Below, in pieces: positions 15,968-23,745 of a DNA stretch of 43,996 bases (within the stretch, counting starts at the first letter, position 1; each line of letters begins with the position of its first letter). Location: positions 1 through 43,996 of the forward strand of contig CANQCB010000002.1 in NCBI GenBank assembly GCA_947589145.1, read 5' to 3'. A program made the position numbers and the translations under genes. The DNA comes from an uncultured Clostridia bacterium. GTDB lineage: Bacteria > Bacillota > Clostridia > Christensenellales > Pumilibacteraceae. A model generated the notes under the pieces. It was not told the DNA's origin. It did not search any database and saw only the letters and a program-made list of their open reading frames with translations.

Positions 15968-16832
15968 ATTCGGCAAACCTTACGAAAAAGAAATAGTGCT
16001 TGCGCTCGGATATTTCGACGGAATGCACATAGGGCACAGACTGATTTCCGACAAGGTAAAAGAGCTTGCCGAAAAATATAACTGTACGCGCGCTATTTCT
16101 ACGTTCGCCGACAGCCCCAATCGAAAAGATACGTTGTTTTCCTATCATGACAGGCGTTTGATTTTCGCAGATTGCGGAATGGAACTCTGCCTTACCTTGT
16201 ATTTTATTCGCGTTTGCCGCATGACGGGTGAGGAGTTTTTCAAACAACTCACCGATACGTATAAGGTTAAAGCAATCGTGTGCGGACAAAACTATACGTT
16301 CGGTTCGGACAGGTGCAATGTCGACGCGCTTAAAAAACTTTGCGATGAGCGCGGTATCGAACTGACGGTTATCCCCACTTATTTGTATCACGGCGTAGTC
16401 GTTTCGACCACCGCGGTAAAAACATTTTTGATTACCGGCGACGTCAAAAGCGCGAATATGTTCCTCGGCTCGACTTATTTTATTCGCGGAAACGTTGTTT
16501 ACGGCGACGGACGGGGAAGAAACATAGGCGTGCCTACCGTCAATCTCAATCTTCCCATCGGCGTAATGGAGATCAAACGCGGGGTATACGGCACTCATAC
16601 CATTCTCGGCGGCAAGGAATATAAGTCGGTGACTAACGTCGGACCTCGACCGACCTTTACGCAAAGCAAATTTGCGGTGGAGACCAATCTGATAGGTTAC
16701 GAGGGCGGAAGTTTGCTCGGTAAAGAAATTACGGTTTATTTTTATAAATATTTGCGTTCGATAAGAACTTTCAAGAATGCGGAGGAACTTGTCGCACGAA
16801 TACAAAAGGATAAGGAGTGGACGGAATGCTGA
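15954..16832 (+). CDS. ribF: Bifunctional riboflavin kinase / FAD synthetase
   Basis: RibF converts riboflavin to FMN and FMN to FAD. The N-terminal nucleotidyltransferase domain shows LALGYFDGMHIGHR (about residues 17–29); the C-terminal flavokinase domain shows VVYGDGRGRNIGVPTVNL and RPTFTQSKFAVETNLIGYEG. Length 292 is slightly short of the usual 305–315. Its start lies in the last codons of truB, and its stop overlaps the following gene. Confidence 0.95.
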   Translation: MQTVEFGKPYEKEIVLALGYFDGMHIGHRLISDKVKELAEKYNCTRAISTFADSPNRKDTLFSYHDRRLIFADCGMELCLTLYFIRVCRMTGEEFFKQLTDTYKVKAIVCGQNYTFGSDRCNVDALKKLCDERGIELTVIPTYLYHGVVVSTTAVKTFLITGDVKSANMFLGSTYFIRGNVVYGDGRGRNIGVPTVNLNLPIGVMEIKRGVYGTHTILGGKEYKSVTNVGPRPTFTQSKFAVETNLIGYEGGSLLGKEITVYFYKYLRSIRTFKNAEELVARIQKDKEWTEC

Positions 16833-17668
16833 AAATAGGGCCGAGCGGAAATTCGCTCTCTTTCTATGAGGAAGGCTATTCGCATACGCGGGACGCCGCG
16901 GCATGGGTGAGCGCAAGAGGGCTCGATTGCTACGAATATTCTTTCGGGCGCGGAGTAAATATCGGGGATTCGGCTGCGAGAGAAATAGGCGCGGCATTTG
17001 AAAATTACGGCATAGAGATAAGCGTTCACGCCCCTTATTACACCAACTTTGCTAACCCCGACGACGAAATGATTGCAAAATCTTTCGGATACGTTCGACA
17101 ATCCATAATCGCAGGGCATAAAATGGGCGGTATACGCACCGTTTTTCATCCCGCCTCTTGCGGAAAAATGCCCAGACGAGAAGCGGTGGAACGTTGTGAA
17201 ACGAATATCGCGAAACTCATGGAAACGCTATCGGATATTCCGTTCGAATTTATTCTTTGTCCGGAAACTATGGGCAAGTTCAATCAAATCGGCACGGTGG
17301 AGGAAGTGGTGGAATTCTGCAAAATACATCCCGCTCTTTATCCGTGCTTCGACTTCGGGCATATAAACAGTTATTTGCTCGGCGGAATAAAGGGTTATGA
17401 CGATTACAAGCGGATCATAGATTACACGGCCGATAACCTCGGAGATAAAAAAACTTACAATATGCACGTGCATTTTTCCAAGATAATGTACGGCGCGAAG
17501 GGAGAGCTTAAACATCTGACCTTTGCCGACGATAAATACGGACCCGAGTTCGAAGGTTTTGCAAAGCTCATAAAGGAATACGATCTCACTCCGTACATAG
17601 TTTGCGAGTCGGACGGCACTCAGGCAGAGGACGCGCTTCAAATGAAAAAAATGTTGCAAAATTGCTGA
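16826..17668 (+). CDS. TIM-barrel protein of the endonuclease IV / AP endonuclease 2 family
   Basis: A 280-residue xylose-isomerase-like TIM barrel resembling Nfo (endonuclease IV). Likely metal ligands in order: HAPYY (about residue 69), FHPAS, CPETMGK, DFGHIN, and the NMHVHFSK segment near residue 215. Endonuclease IV uses such His/Glu/Asp clusters to bind three zinc ions and cut at abasic sites. Sequence around the barrel differs enough that another hydrolase or isomerase role is possible, so no gene symbol is given. ATG 16826 is preferred to GTG 16817 because AAGGAG (16810–16815) is better spaced. It overlaps ribF by 7 bases and ends 32 bases before pepP. Confidence 0.75.
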   Translation: MLKIGPSGNSLSFYEEGYSHTRDAAAWVSARGLDCYEYSFGRGVNIGDSAAREIGAAFENYGIEISVHAPYYTNFANPDDEMIAKSFGYVRQSIIAGHKMGGIRTVFHPASCGKMPRREAVERCETNIAKLMETLSDIPFEFILCPETMGKFNQIGTVEEVVEFCKIHPALYPCFDFGHINSYLLGGIKGYDDYKRIIDYTADNLGDKKTYNMHVHFSKIMYGAKGELKHLTFADDKYGPEFEGFAKLIKEYDLTPYIVCESDGTQAEDALQMKKMLQNC

Positions 17669-17693
17669 CATAGCGCGATTAGTGTGGTATAAT
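17665..17693 (+). promoter_or_regulatory. Sigma-A promoter of pepP, placed for a leaderless transcript
   Basis: CTGACA (17665–17670), 17-bp spacer, TATAAT (17688–17693) with an extended TGG before it. The -35 overlaps the stop of the upstream gene. Only 6 nt separate the -10 from ATG 17700, so the predicted transcription start falls at or next to that ATG. Confidence 0.8.
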
Positions 17694-17699
17694 ATGGTT

Positions 17700-18740
17700 A
17701 TGAACGACTTATTTAATGAAAATGACGCCGTGCTTTCGGTAGATCCGAGCAATCGTTTATACTTCTCCGGCGTAGAGACGTCTTTCGGCATAGTCCTGCT
17801 CACCGCCGAAACGAAGTATTTTTTGACCGATTTTCGCTATGCTTCGGCAATAAAGCGCAAACTCAAAGACTTCGAAATAATCATTACGGAAAAAGAGCGC
17901 GTATATGCGGATGTAGACGATATACTCGATTCGTGTTCGGTAAAGACGGTCGGATACGAGGACGAATATTGGAGCGTATCTTCTTTCAAAACGCTCAAAA
18001 AGGAACTCAAAAAATATGAGTTAAAGCCTATAAGCGCGGAAATTCGCGCAATGAGGGCAATCAAAACTCCCGAAGAAATCGAAAAAATGAGGGCGGCGCA
18101 AGCGCTGACGGAGACCGCGCTCGATAAAGTTCTTTCCAAACTTAAAGTAGGCGTAAGGGAAAGAGACATCGCAGCGGAACTGTCTTATCAATTCATATCC
18201 CTCGGCGCGGACAGAGAAGCATTTGAAAGTATCGTCGCATTCGGAGAAAATTCAGCGGACTGCCACCATATCGCAGGCGATCGCAAACTTTGCAAAAACG
18301 AAATCGTGTTGTTCGATATCGGCGCAAAATTGAACGGGTACTGTTCCGATATGACGAGAACGTTCTTTTTCGGTGAGGCAAGTCAGCGGTTTGCGGAACT
18401 GCATAATATCGTAACGAAAGCGCAATTATACGTTTTGAAGCACATTAAAGCAGGCATAACGGGCGCCGAAGCGGATATGATGGCGCGCGAATTTATCAAA
18501 GCCAACGGGTACGAAAAGGAATTCGGGCACAGTCTCGGACACAGCCTCGGAATAGATATTCACGAAGGACCGTCTTGTTCGAAGAATAATACCGCGCCGC
18601 TTCCCGAAAACGCCGTTGTGACAATCGAACCGGGCGTATATATTTCCGATTACGGCGGTGTACGCATGGAAGATATGGTAGTAATAAAAAAAGGCGGTAT
18701 AGAGAACTTGACAAAATATAGGAAAACCTATATAATATAG
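17700..18740 (+). CDS. pepP: Xaa-Pro aminopeptidase (M24 family)
   Basis: A dinuclear-metal aminopeptidase that removes the N-terminal residue before proline; often called YqhT in this location. The pita-bread catalytic domain supplies the five ligands: D206 (FDIGAK), D217 (CSDMTR), H281 (GHSLGHSLG), E310 (TIEPGVYI) and E324 (VRMEDM). Residues 1–115 form the creatinase-like N-domain. Length 346 is normal. The start is ATG 17700 or ATG 17694; neither has a ribosome site, and the promoter's -10 lies directly upstream, which suggests leaderless translation from 17700. The end of the gene contains the efp promoter, matching the conserved pepP-efp pair. Confidence 0.93.
   Translation: MNDLFNENDAVLSVDPSNRLYFSGVETSFGIVLLTAETKYFLTDFRYASAIKRKLKDFEIIITEKERVYADVDDILDSCSVKTVGYEDEYWSVSSFKTLKKELKKYELKPISAEIRAMRAIKTPEEIEKMRAAQALTETALDKVLSKLKVGVRERDIAAELSYQFISLGADREAFESIVAFGENSADCHHIAGDRKLCKNEIVLFDIGAKLNGYCSDMTRTFFFGEASQRFAELHNIVTKAQLYVLKHIKAGITGAEADMMAREFIKANGYEKEFGHSLGHSLGIDIHEGPSCSKNNTAPLPENAVVTIEPGVYISDYGGVRMEDMVVIKKGGIENLTKYRKTYII
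18708..18736 (+). promoter_or_regulatory. Consensus sigma-A promoter for efp, with inverted repeat in the spacer
   Basis: Perfect TTGACA (18708–18713), 17-bp spacer, perfect TATAAT (18731–18736), lying in the last codons of pepP. An inverted repeat, ATATAGG (18716–18722) and CCTATAT (18727–18733) around AAAA, fills the spacer and overlaps the -10 element, the position of a repressor operator. Transcription should start near 18743, just before the efp ribosome site AAGGAG (18755–18760). Confidence 0.9.
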
Positions 18741-18765
18741 AAAATCCAAACATCAAGGAGTAATT

Positions 18766-19323
18766 ATGGTAGCAGGAGATTTCAGAAAAGGAACAACGTT
18801 CGAGAAAGACGGCAAGGTTTTTCGTGTGGTCGATTTCCAACATGTTAAACCCGGCAAGGGTTCCGCATTCGTCAGAACAAAGTATAAAAATGTCGTTACG
18901 GGACAAGTTCTTGAAGAATCGTTTAACCCGACGGAAAAATTCCTCGATGCAAGGATCGAGACGCATGATTATCAATTTCTTTATGCGGACGAAGATTTCT
19001 GCCATTTCATGGAGCCGGAGACGTTTGAGCAAATCGATATCAATATCGACGAATGCCGTGACGCGCTTCAATACATCATTCCCGAAATGATGGTTTCCAT
19101 TCAATCGTACAAAGGCATGCCTTTCAGCGTAGAACCGCCTAACTTTGTAGAACTCACGATCACGGAAACCGAACCCGGTATACAGGGAGATACTTCCAAA
19201 GCGGGTAACAAGCCCGCGACTCTCGAAACGGGTGCGGCGATACAAGTTCCGCTCTTTATCAATATCGGGGATAAGATCCGCGTCGATACCAGAACGGGGA
19301 CGTATATGTCTCGCGTTAAATAA
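18766..19323 (+). CDS. efp: Elongation factor P
   Basis: EF-P relieves ribosomes stalled on polyproline stretches. The 185-residue protein has the three beta-barrel layout: KOW-like domain I with KPGKGSAFVRTKYKN (K31 is the loop-tip lysine, the usual modification site), domain II around residues 66–125, and domain III ending in GDKIRVDTRTGTYMSRVK. ATG 18766 has AAGGAG at 18755–18760. It has a perfect consensus promoter and is followed by two hairpin terminators, so it is a highly expressed single-gene unit. Confidence 0.97.
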   Translation: MVAGDFRKGTTFEKDGKVFRVVDFQHVKPGKGSAFVRTKYKNVVTGQVLEESFNPTEKFLDARIETHDYQFLYADEDFCHFMEPETFEQIDINIDECRDALQYIIPEMMVSIQSYKGMPFSVEPPNFVELTITETEPGIQGDTSKAGNKPATLETGAAIQVPLFINIGDKIRVDTRTGTYMSRVK

Positions 19324-19341
19324 TTAAAATAAAAAGGCGGG

Positions 19342-19378
19342 AGGCTATTGCAAGAAATCACTTGCGATAGCCTTTTTT
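19342..19378 (+). terminator. Intrinsic terminator of efp
   Basis: A 13-bp stem (19342–19354 with 19361–19373, one G·U pair) on a 6-nt loop (AAATCA), running into six T residues (19373–19378). It starts 19 nt after the efp stop. Confidence 0.95.
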
Positions 19379-19392
19379 AATACAATTTACGC

Positions 19393-19430
19393 AAAAAAGG
19401 GGACTGTTTCAAAAAACAGCCCTTTATTTT
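19393..19430. terminator. Bidirectional terminator between convergent efp and amidase genes
   Basis: GGG (19400–19402) + CTGTTT (19404–19409) pair with AAACAG (19414–19419) + CCC (19420–19422), with one bulged A. It is flanked by an A-run before (19393–19398) and T-rich sequence after (TTTATTTTT), so it has a T-run on both strands. It would stop efp read-through and the opposing amidase transcript, whose gene ends at 19497. Confidence 0.85.
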
Positions 19431-19496
19431 TAAGCGAGACAGTTTGCAAAATCATGATAAGAAATGCGGATCATGCCCGTGCGATTTTCATGCAAG

Positions 19497-20549
19497 TTAA
19501 TTGCGCGGGGAATTGAGAGTGTTTAATGCCGCCCAGGTGAGAGGTCCGACAACGCCGTCCGCGTCGAGCCCGGATTCGGCTTGGAAGGCCCGGACGGCAT
19601 TTTGAGTGTTATTTCCGAAAATTCCGTCCGCGGCGACAGGGTAGAGTTTGGAAAGCAATTTGTTTTGGAGATACCAAACCGGCGAGCCTTTGCTTCCGAT
19701 CCCGAGCACGAATGCGGAAGGGTTAGGCAGCGCAAGTTTCGTCCAGGTTTGCCGTCCGACTATGCCGTCTGCCGAAAGCCCGTTGTCCGTTTGAAATTCT
19801 TTGATTGCCGACGCGGTTACGTTTCCGAATATGCCGTCGGCGGAGATATTGTAGCCGTATATTTGTAAATAATATTGCGCGATTTTTACGTAATTGCCTC
19901 GACTTCCGTTTTTTATGAGCGGATACGCGGCGACGTTGCCTTCCGAAACAAAAGGTTCGCGGACAAATTCGCAAATCCCCATGACGGCGGCCGTACCGAT
20001 CGACTTTTGCCACATGGGGTCGAGCATAAGTCGCGCCTCTCGTAAGTTTGTCATATATCCTGCCTCGATGAGTGAGCTTGGAGCGAATACGGAATCCAAT
20101 ACTCCTACGCTGAGCGTGAAAACTCCTCGACCTTTGTTTTGCAGAGAATTATTCACTATATTGATATATATATCCTCGGTAAGCGCGCGGCTGTCTGTCG
20201 CATGCCTGTTTAGCGCGGAATAATACGCTTCGAGTCCCGATACGGAATTAAAGGAGTTGCCGCTTCCGAAAGCGTTGTAAGCAAAAGTGACAAGCAAGGT
20301 TATGCCTGCGCGATTGGCGCGCAAGACCCTTTGACTTATGGAAATATCCGACTTTTCCGGATGAATGTCGTATGTATTATAACCGCACCGTGCCGCCGAG
20401 ATAAGAAAATACAGTTTTGCGGGACGGTTAAATTCGTTTTCGTAAATGCTTCTGCCGAGATACGGCATAGCAGGGGTTCTTTTTCCTGCTGTCGGCGGGC
20501 TGATTCCGTGTTCGTCATTGCCGCCGATAAGATAATCGGATGCGCTCAT
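19497..20549 (-). CDS. Amidase_3-like protein with two peptidoglycan-binding repeats; one zinc ligand lost
   Basis: N-acetylmuramoyl-L-alanine amidase-like protein, 350 residues. Residues 5–200 follow the GKRTP subtype of Amidase_3: EHG (H14), AGKRTP, YENEFN (E37), and the catalytic IEAGYMTN (E162). The third zinc ligand, normally His in SIHANAF, aligns with A90 in TFAYNAF. Two PG_binding_1 repeats follow (about 208–272 and 280–346; SADGIFGNVTASAIKEFQ, AADGIFGNNTQNAVRAFQ). No signal peptide is visible. It is the only minus-strand gene, inserted between efp and spoIIIAA, which are normally close neighbours. There is no ribosome site; a -10-like TATTAT ends 6 nt before the ATG. Its place suggests a spore-wall role; with the missing ligand, activity is uncertain. 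Confidence 0.8.
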   Translation of the reverse strand: MSASDYLIGGNDEHGISPPTAGKRTPAMPYLGRSIYENEFNRPAKLYFLISAARCGYNTYDIHPEKSDISISQRVLRANRAGITLLVTFAYNAFGSGNSFNSVSGLEAYYSALNRHATDSRALTEDIYINIVNNSLQNKGRGVFTLSVGVLDSVFAPSSLIEAGYMTNLREARLMLDPMWQKSIGTAAVMGICEFVREPFVSEGNVAAYPLIKNGSRGNYVKIAQYYLQIYGYNISADGIFGNVTASAIKEFQTDNGLSADGIVGRQTWTKLALPNPSAFVLGIGSKGSPVWYLQNKLLSKLYPVAADGIFGNNTQNAVRAFQAESGLDADGVVGPLTWAALNTLNSPRN

Positions 20550-20592
20550 ACTGTCATAATATGCCGATAATTGTCGGCGTGTGATATTTCAA
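20550..20592 (-). promoter_or_regulatory. Amidase promoter region and inverted repeat
   Basis: On the minus strand a TATTAT (plus coordinates 20556–20561) lies 6 nt before the amidase ATG; no good -35 is seen 17 bp upstream. Just upstream, GCCGA (20563–20567) and TCGGC (20574–20578) form an inverted repeat around TAATTG, in the position of an operator. The same 77-bp gap holds the spoIIIAA promoter on the other strand. Confidence 0.45.
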
Positions 20593-20621
20593 TCATACGG
20601 TTTAATACCGAAAAATATATT
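20593..20621 (+). promoter_or_regulatory. Candidate sigma-E-type promoter for spoIIIA
   Basis: TCATACG (20593–20599), 14-bp spacer, AATATATT (20614–20621), compared with the Bacillus sigma-E pattern of -35 (T/G)(A/C)ATATT and -10 CATACAnT: five of seven at each box. Start of transcription would fall near ATG 20627. spoIIIA is a sigma-E operon in Bacillus. The same geometry recurs before the SpoIIM-like gene at 34711. Confidence 0.4.
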
Positions 20622-20626
20622 ATGGT

Positions 20627-21547
20627 ATGTTCGATTTATCGTCACTTAAACATGTCTTACCGACAAAAATTTACTCGTCGATATCGAATAATCTCGATCC
20701 GCAAAAATTGCGAGAGATAAGACTACGCGCGGAAAAACAGGTATGCGTTTCATACGGTCAAAAAAATATTGCATACTTGACCGCGAACGGAATAAGCGAT
20801 AGGGCGGACAAAGCGTTGACGGTTTCCGCGGACGATATAAAACGCGCGGTGGTGTCGTCGGCGGAACATTCGGTTTATGCGTACAACGACGATATTAACA
20901 AGGGATTTATAACGTTGGATAGCGGAGCGCGAATAGGCGTGTGCGGAGAGTGCGTTTTCGAGGACGGGAAAATAAAAGCGGTAAAGAATTATTCATCTGT
21001 AAATATACGTATTCCTCATGAAATTCGCGGTTGCGCAAGCGGTATTATGCCTGTCATAGTAGAAAATAATTGCCGCATAATGCTGATTTCCGCTCCCGGC
21101 GGCGGGAAAACCACTATGCTCAGAGATATAGCGAGACAGTTATCCGAACTCACGCCTCGCAATATTCTGATCGTAGACGAAAGGAGCGAAATTGCCTGTA
21201 CGGTCGGAGGCGTTCAGAAGCACGACGTCGGCATAAATACCGACGTAATTTCCGGTTCGGAAAAGGCGTATGCGTTCGAGTGCGCAATTCGTTCAATGCG
21301 ACCCGATGTTATAATCACGGACGAGATTTTCGGTAAAAGCGACATAGAGACGATAAGGGAAGCGGTCGGGTGCGGTATATCCGTGATCGCGTCGGCGCAT
21401 TCTTCGAATCCGGAAACTTTTATCATGCGTCCGTTTGTAAGGCAACTTGTCGAGGACAAACTCTTCGAAAGGTATATTTTTCTTTCGTCCGATTTTTTTT
21501 CGGACAGAGTAGAGGCAATGCTCGACAGGGATTTGAATTTGATATGA
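20627..21547 (+). CDS. spoIIIAA: Stage III sporulation protein AA (secretion ATPase-like)
   Basis: Cytosolic ATPase of the SpoIIIA–SpoIIQ channel (feeding tube) that joins mother cell and forespore after engulfment; related to type II/IV secretion ATPases. Walker A APGGGKTT (residues 156–163) and Walker B ILIVDE (about 180–185) are intact; ERSEIACTVGG follows, as in the family. The 306-residue length matches Bacillus (307). ATG 20627 has no ribosome site; a candidate sigma-E promoter ends 5 nt upstream. It overlaps spoIIIAB by ATGA. The complete AA–AH set follows, which argues for real endospore formation. Confidence 0.95.
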   Translation: MFDLSSLKHVLPTKIYSSISNNLDPQKLREIRLRAEKQVCVSYGQKNIAYLTANGISDRADKALTVSADDIKRAVVSSAEHSVYAYNDDINKGFITLDSGARIGVCGECVFEDGKIKAVKNYSSVNIRIPHEIRGCASGIMPVIVENNCRIMLISAPGGGKTTMLRDIARQLSELTPRNILIVDERSEIACTVGGVQKHDVGINTDVISGSEKAYAFECAIRSMRPDVIITDEIFGKSDIETIREAVGCGISVIASAHSSNPETFIMRPFVRQLVEDKLFERYIFLSSDFFSDRVEAMLDRDLNLI

Positions 21548-22026
21548 TAGATAAGATGTTTCTTACGGTTTGCCTTACCGCCGTCGGAACGATAGTAGGG
21601 TTTGTAATAGGACACAGGCTTAAATTGCGCAAACAGTATTTCGATAGTTTGGACGGACTTCTTGCGCGCTTCGAGTCCACGTTGGCTTTTTCGCATGACA
21701 CCGTCCCGACCGTACTCGGACAGTATCGAACGGATTCGGGACTGCTTAACTCTCACATAAAGTTCTGCCTTCTGGAAATGAAGGGCGAGAAAGGGGATAA
21801 ATTTGCAAACGGTTATCTGTCGAAAAGCGAATCCGATTTTGTCCGTTCCGTAATAATGTCGCTCGGAACTTACAACACGGCGGCGGAGAAAAACGCGGTG
21901 GCGACAAATCGTATGAAATTAAAGGAATATTGCGCCGCCGCTGACGATAAATATGCAAAACTCGGCAAACCGAGCATAAAATTGGGCTTTCTTTTCGGAC
22001 TTCTGCTGTCCGTTCTGTGTTGGTAA
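21544..22026 (+). CDS. spoIIIAB: Stage III sporulation protein AB
   Basis: 160-residue membrane protein of the SpoIIIA complex, similar to secretion-system F-type platform proteins. An N-terminal membrane helix (MFLTVCLTAVGTIVGFVIG) is followed by a long soluble helical part and a C-terminal helix (KLGFLFGLLLSVLCW). Typical length is about 170. The start ATG 21544 overlaps the spoIIIAA stop; in-frame codons upstream lie within spoIIIAA and are not conserved. Identified partly by position in the operon. Confidence 0.9.
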   Translation: MIDKMFLTVCLTAVGTIVGFVIGHRLKLRKQYFDSLDGLLARFESTLAFSHDTVPTVLGQYRTDSGLLNSHIKFCLLEMKGEKGDKFANGYLSKSESDFVRSVIMSLGTYNTAAEKNAVATNRMKLKEYCAAADDKYAKLGKPSIKLGFLFGLLLSVLCW

Positions 22027-22226
22027 TGAGTATAGATATAATATTCAAGATAGCCGCGATAGGGCTGATAACCGCAATAGTCGGTCAGGTATTGAAAAAA
22101 TACGACAAAGACGAGATAGCGTCGTTGGTAACGCTCGTCGGGCTTGTGACCGTTCTTTTGATAGTCATCGACTCTCTGACGGACTTGTTTTCCGCGCTTC
22201 AATCGGTTTTCGGGTTATATTCATGA
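22026..22226 (+). CDS. spoIIIAC: Stage III sporulation protein AC
   Basis: Short (66-residue) two-helix membrane protein. IDIIFKIAAIGLITAIVGQVLKK and DEIASLVTLVGLVTVLLIV are the typical SpoIIIAC helices joined by a KYDKDE loop. ATG 22026 overlaps the spoIIIAB stop (TAATG). Length agrees with Bacillus (68). It ends in an ATGA overlap with spoIIIAD. Confidence 0.93.
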   Translation: MSIDIIFKIAAIGLITAIVGQVLKKYDKDEIASLVTLVGLVTVLLIVIDSLTDLFSALQSVFGLYS

Positions 22227-22612
22227 TATTGAAGATTGCAGCAATGGGCGTGATCACGGTAATATCGGTACTTACGGTACGAAGCGAGAGATCGGATATA
22301 GCCGTAACGATAGCGATAGTCGGCGGCATAGCGATTGTGCTGAGCGTAGTCGATTATTTTACGGCCATTGCGGAAATGCTAAACGATCTTGCGACGCGGA
22401 CGGGCGTAAACATGGATCTCGTGCAATATTTGCTTAAACTCGTCGGGGCAGGATATGTGATAGAATTTGCTTGCGATACTGCGGAGGACGCGAAGTTGCC
22501 CTCTCTTGCAAATAAAATTTCATTCGGCGGCAAGGTGGTACTGTTTTGCTTAATGATCCCTATCGTAAAAGAACTCATAGATATCGTAATATCATTATTG
22601 GAATACTGTTAA
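22223..22612 (+). CDS. spoIIIAD: Stage III sporulation protein AD
   Basis: 129-residue membrane protein of the SpoIIIA channel, related to SpoIIIAC in its first part (ILKIAAMGVITVISVLTVRSERSDIAVTIAIVGG is read as two helices), with further hydrophobic segments and the conserved GYVIEFACDTAEDA block near residue 77. Length matches the family (about 130). Start overlaps spoIIIAC (ATGA). Confidence 0.93.
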   Translation: MILKIAAMGVITVISVLTVRSERSDIAVTIAIVGGIAIVLSVVDYFTAIAEMLNDLATRTGVNMDLVQYLLKLVGAGYVIEFACDTAEDAKLPSLANKISFGGKVVLFCLMIPIVKELIDIVISLLEYC

Positions 22613-23745
22613 GTTTCGGTGCGATAATACTTTTTTCCACATTGGTAAGACCGCATGCGGACGGGGGAAGCGGCAGTTATACGGATGAAATAATTTCCTC
22701 GCTCGGCGGTGACTTTTCCAAACTTTTGTCCGGGCTAACCGAAACTCAGATAAATTTTTTCGGAGGGAACGACTATCTCGGCGTGCTGCGCGACATCGCA
22801 AGCGGTAAATTTACGTTGGATTTCTCCAACCTTTTCACGCTTATTTTCAGCGCGATAGGCGCGAGTATAACCGACCTGCTTACGCTCCTGATAGTCGTCG
22901 TTTCCATAGCGATAATATATTCCATACTCGGAGCGTTCAAAGGCAGAGCGTCGTCGGAAAGCGTGGGGAAAATGGTGCATTTTGCGTCGGTTTCCGCTAT
23001 GGTAGCGGTGCTTGGCGCGACTACGGTGGGGTTGTTCGGAGCGTGTGCGGAAACGCTGAACATAATTTCATCGCAAATTAACCTCATAATGCCGATCATG
23101 CTCACGCTGATGGCGGCGATAGGCGCGACGTCGTCCTCGGGAGTATTTCAGCCGGCAATCGCAGTTCTTACGAGCGGACTTACGACATTGCTCATCACGG
23201 TGCTTTTTCCCATGCTGATAGCCTCCTTCGTTTTCAACGTTATCGGCAACATATCCTCGGAAATGAGACTTTCCAAAGTATCCGAATTTTTGGGGAGCGC
23301 GGTGAAGTGGTTGTTCGGCACGGGATTTTTTATACTCACCGCATTTCTTTCCGTACAGGGAATAACCGCCTCCGTATTCGACGGGATATCTGTCAGGAGC
23401 GCGAAGTTCACGATAGGAAAGTTCGTTCCCGTCATCGGCGGTTATCTTGCGGAAGGCGTCAACCTGATAATATCCGGAGGGATAGCCGTAAAAAATGCGT
23501 TGGGATATACCGCGCTTGTCCTGCTTGCGGTTACCGTAATACCGATCATAATAAAAATCGCGGTTTATTCGTTATGTTTGCGGCTTGCGGCGGCAGTGGT
23601 TGAGCCGTTGGGAGATAAACTTATGAGCAATATGCTTTCTGGAATGGCGAAAACGGTGAGCCTTACCGGCGCAATAATGTCGGGCGCGGCGTTTTTATAT
23701 TTTATTTTTCTGCTTATCGTCGTATCCGCGGGGAACAGAATATGA
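22546..23745 (+). CDS. spoIIIAE: Stage III sporulation protein AE
   Basis: Multi-pass membrane protein (up to 399 residues) of the SpoIIIA channel. An N-terminal hydrophobic stretch (IIIGILLSFGAIILFSTLV, signal-like) is followed by a soluble segment and about eight helices; the TSSSGVFQPA and GIAVKNALGYTALVLL regions fit SpoIIIAE. The start is uncertain: ATG 22546 overlaps spoIIIAD by 67 nt and has no ribosome site, but no later ATG retains the N-terminal helix, and a non-ATG start near 22594–22606 is possible. It overlaps spoIIIAF by ATGA. Confidence 0.88.
   Translation: MLNDPYRKRTHRYRNIIIGILLSFGAIILFSTLVRPHADGGSGSYTDEIISSLGGDFSKLLSGLTETQINFFGGNDYLGVLRDIASGKFTLDFSNLFTLIFSAIGASITDLLTLLIVVVSIAIIYSILGAFKGRASSESVGKMVHFASVSAMVAVLGATTVGLFGACAETLNIISSQINLIMPIMLTLMAAIGATSSSGVFQPAIAVLTSGLTTLLITVLFPMLIASFVFNVIGNISSEMRLSKVSEFLGSAVKWLFGTGFFILTAFLSVQGITASVFDGISVRSAKFTIGKFVPVIGGYLAEGVNLIISGGIAVKNALGYTALVLLAVTVIPIIIKIAVYSLCLRLAAAVVEPLGDKLMSNMLSGMAKTVSLTGAIMSGAAFLYFIFLLIVVSAGNRI

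Noticed and set aside
16817..16826. GTG 16817 as start of the TIM-barrel protein
   Set aside because: AAGGAG ends one base upstream, too close for use; ATG 16826 has a workable spacing and begins the conserved domain.
15834..16997. Long open frame on the minus strand (387 codons)
   Set aside because: It lies opposite truB, ribF and the TIM-barrel gene, all clearly coding on the plus strand; its translation has no recognisable domain. Similar antisense frames at 9656–10792, 12033–12968 and 27296–28513 are also codon-usage shadows.
20581..20611. Alternative spoIIIAA sigma-E boxes (TGATATT, AATACCGA, 15-bp spacer)
   Set aside because: The -10 match is poorer than the pair at 20593–20621, and the last conserved T is missing.
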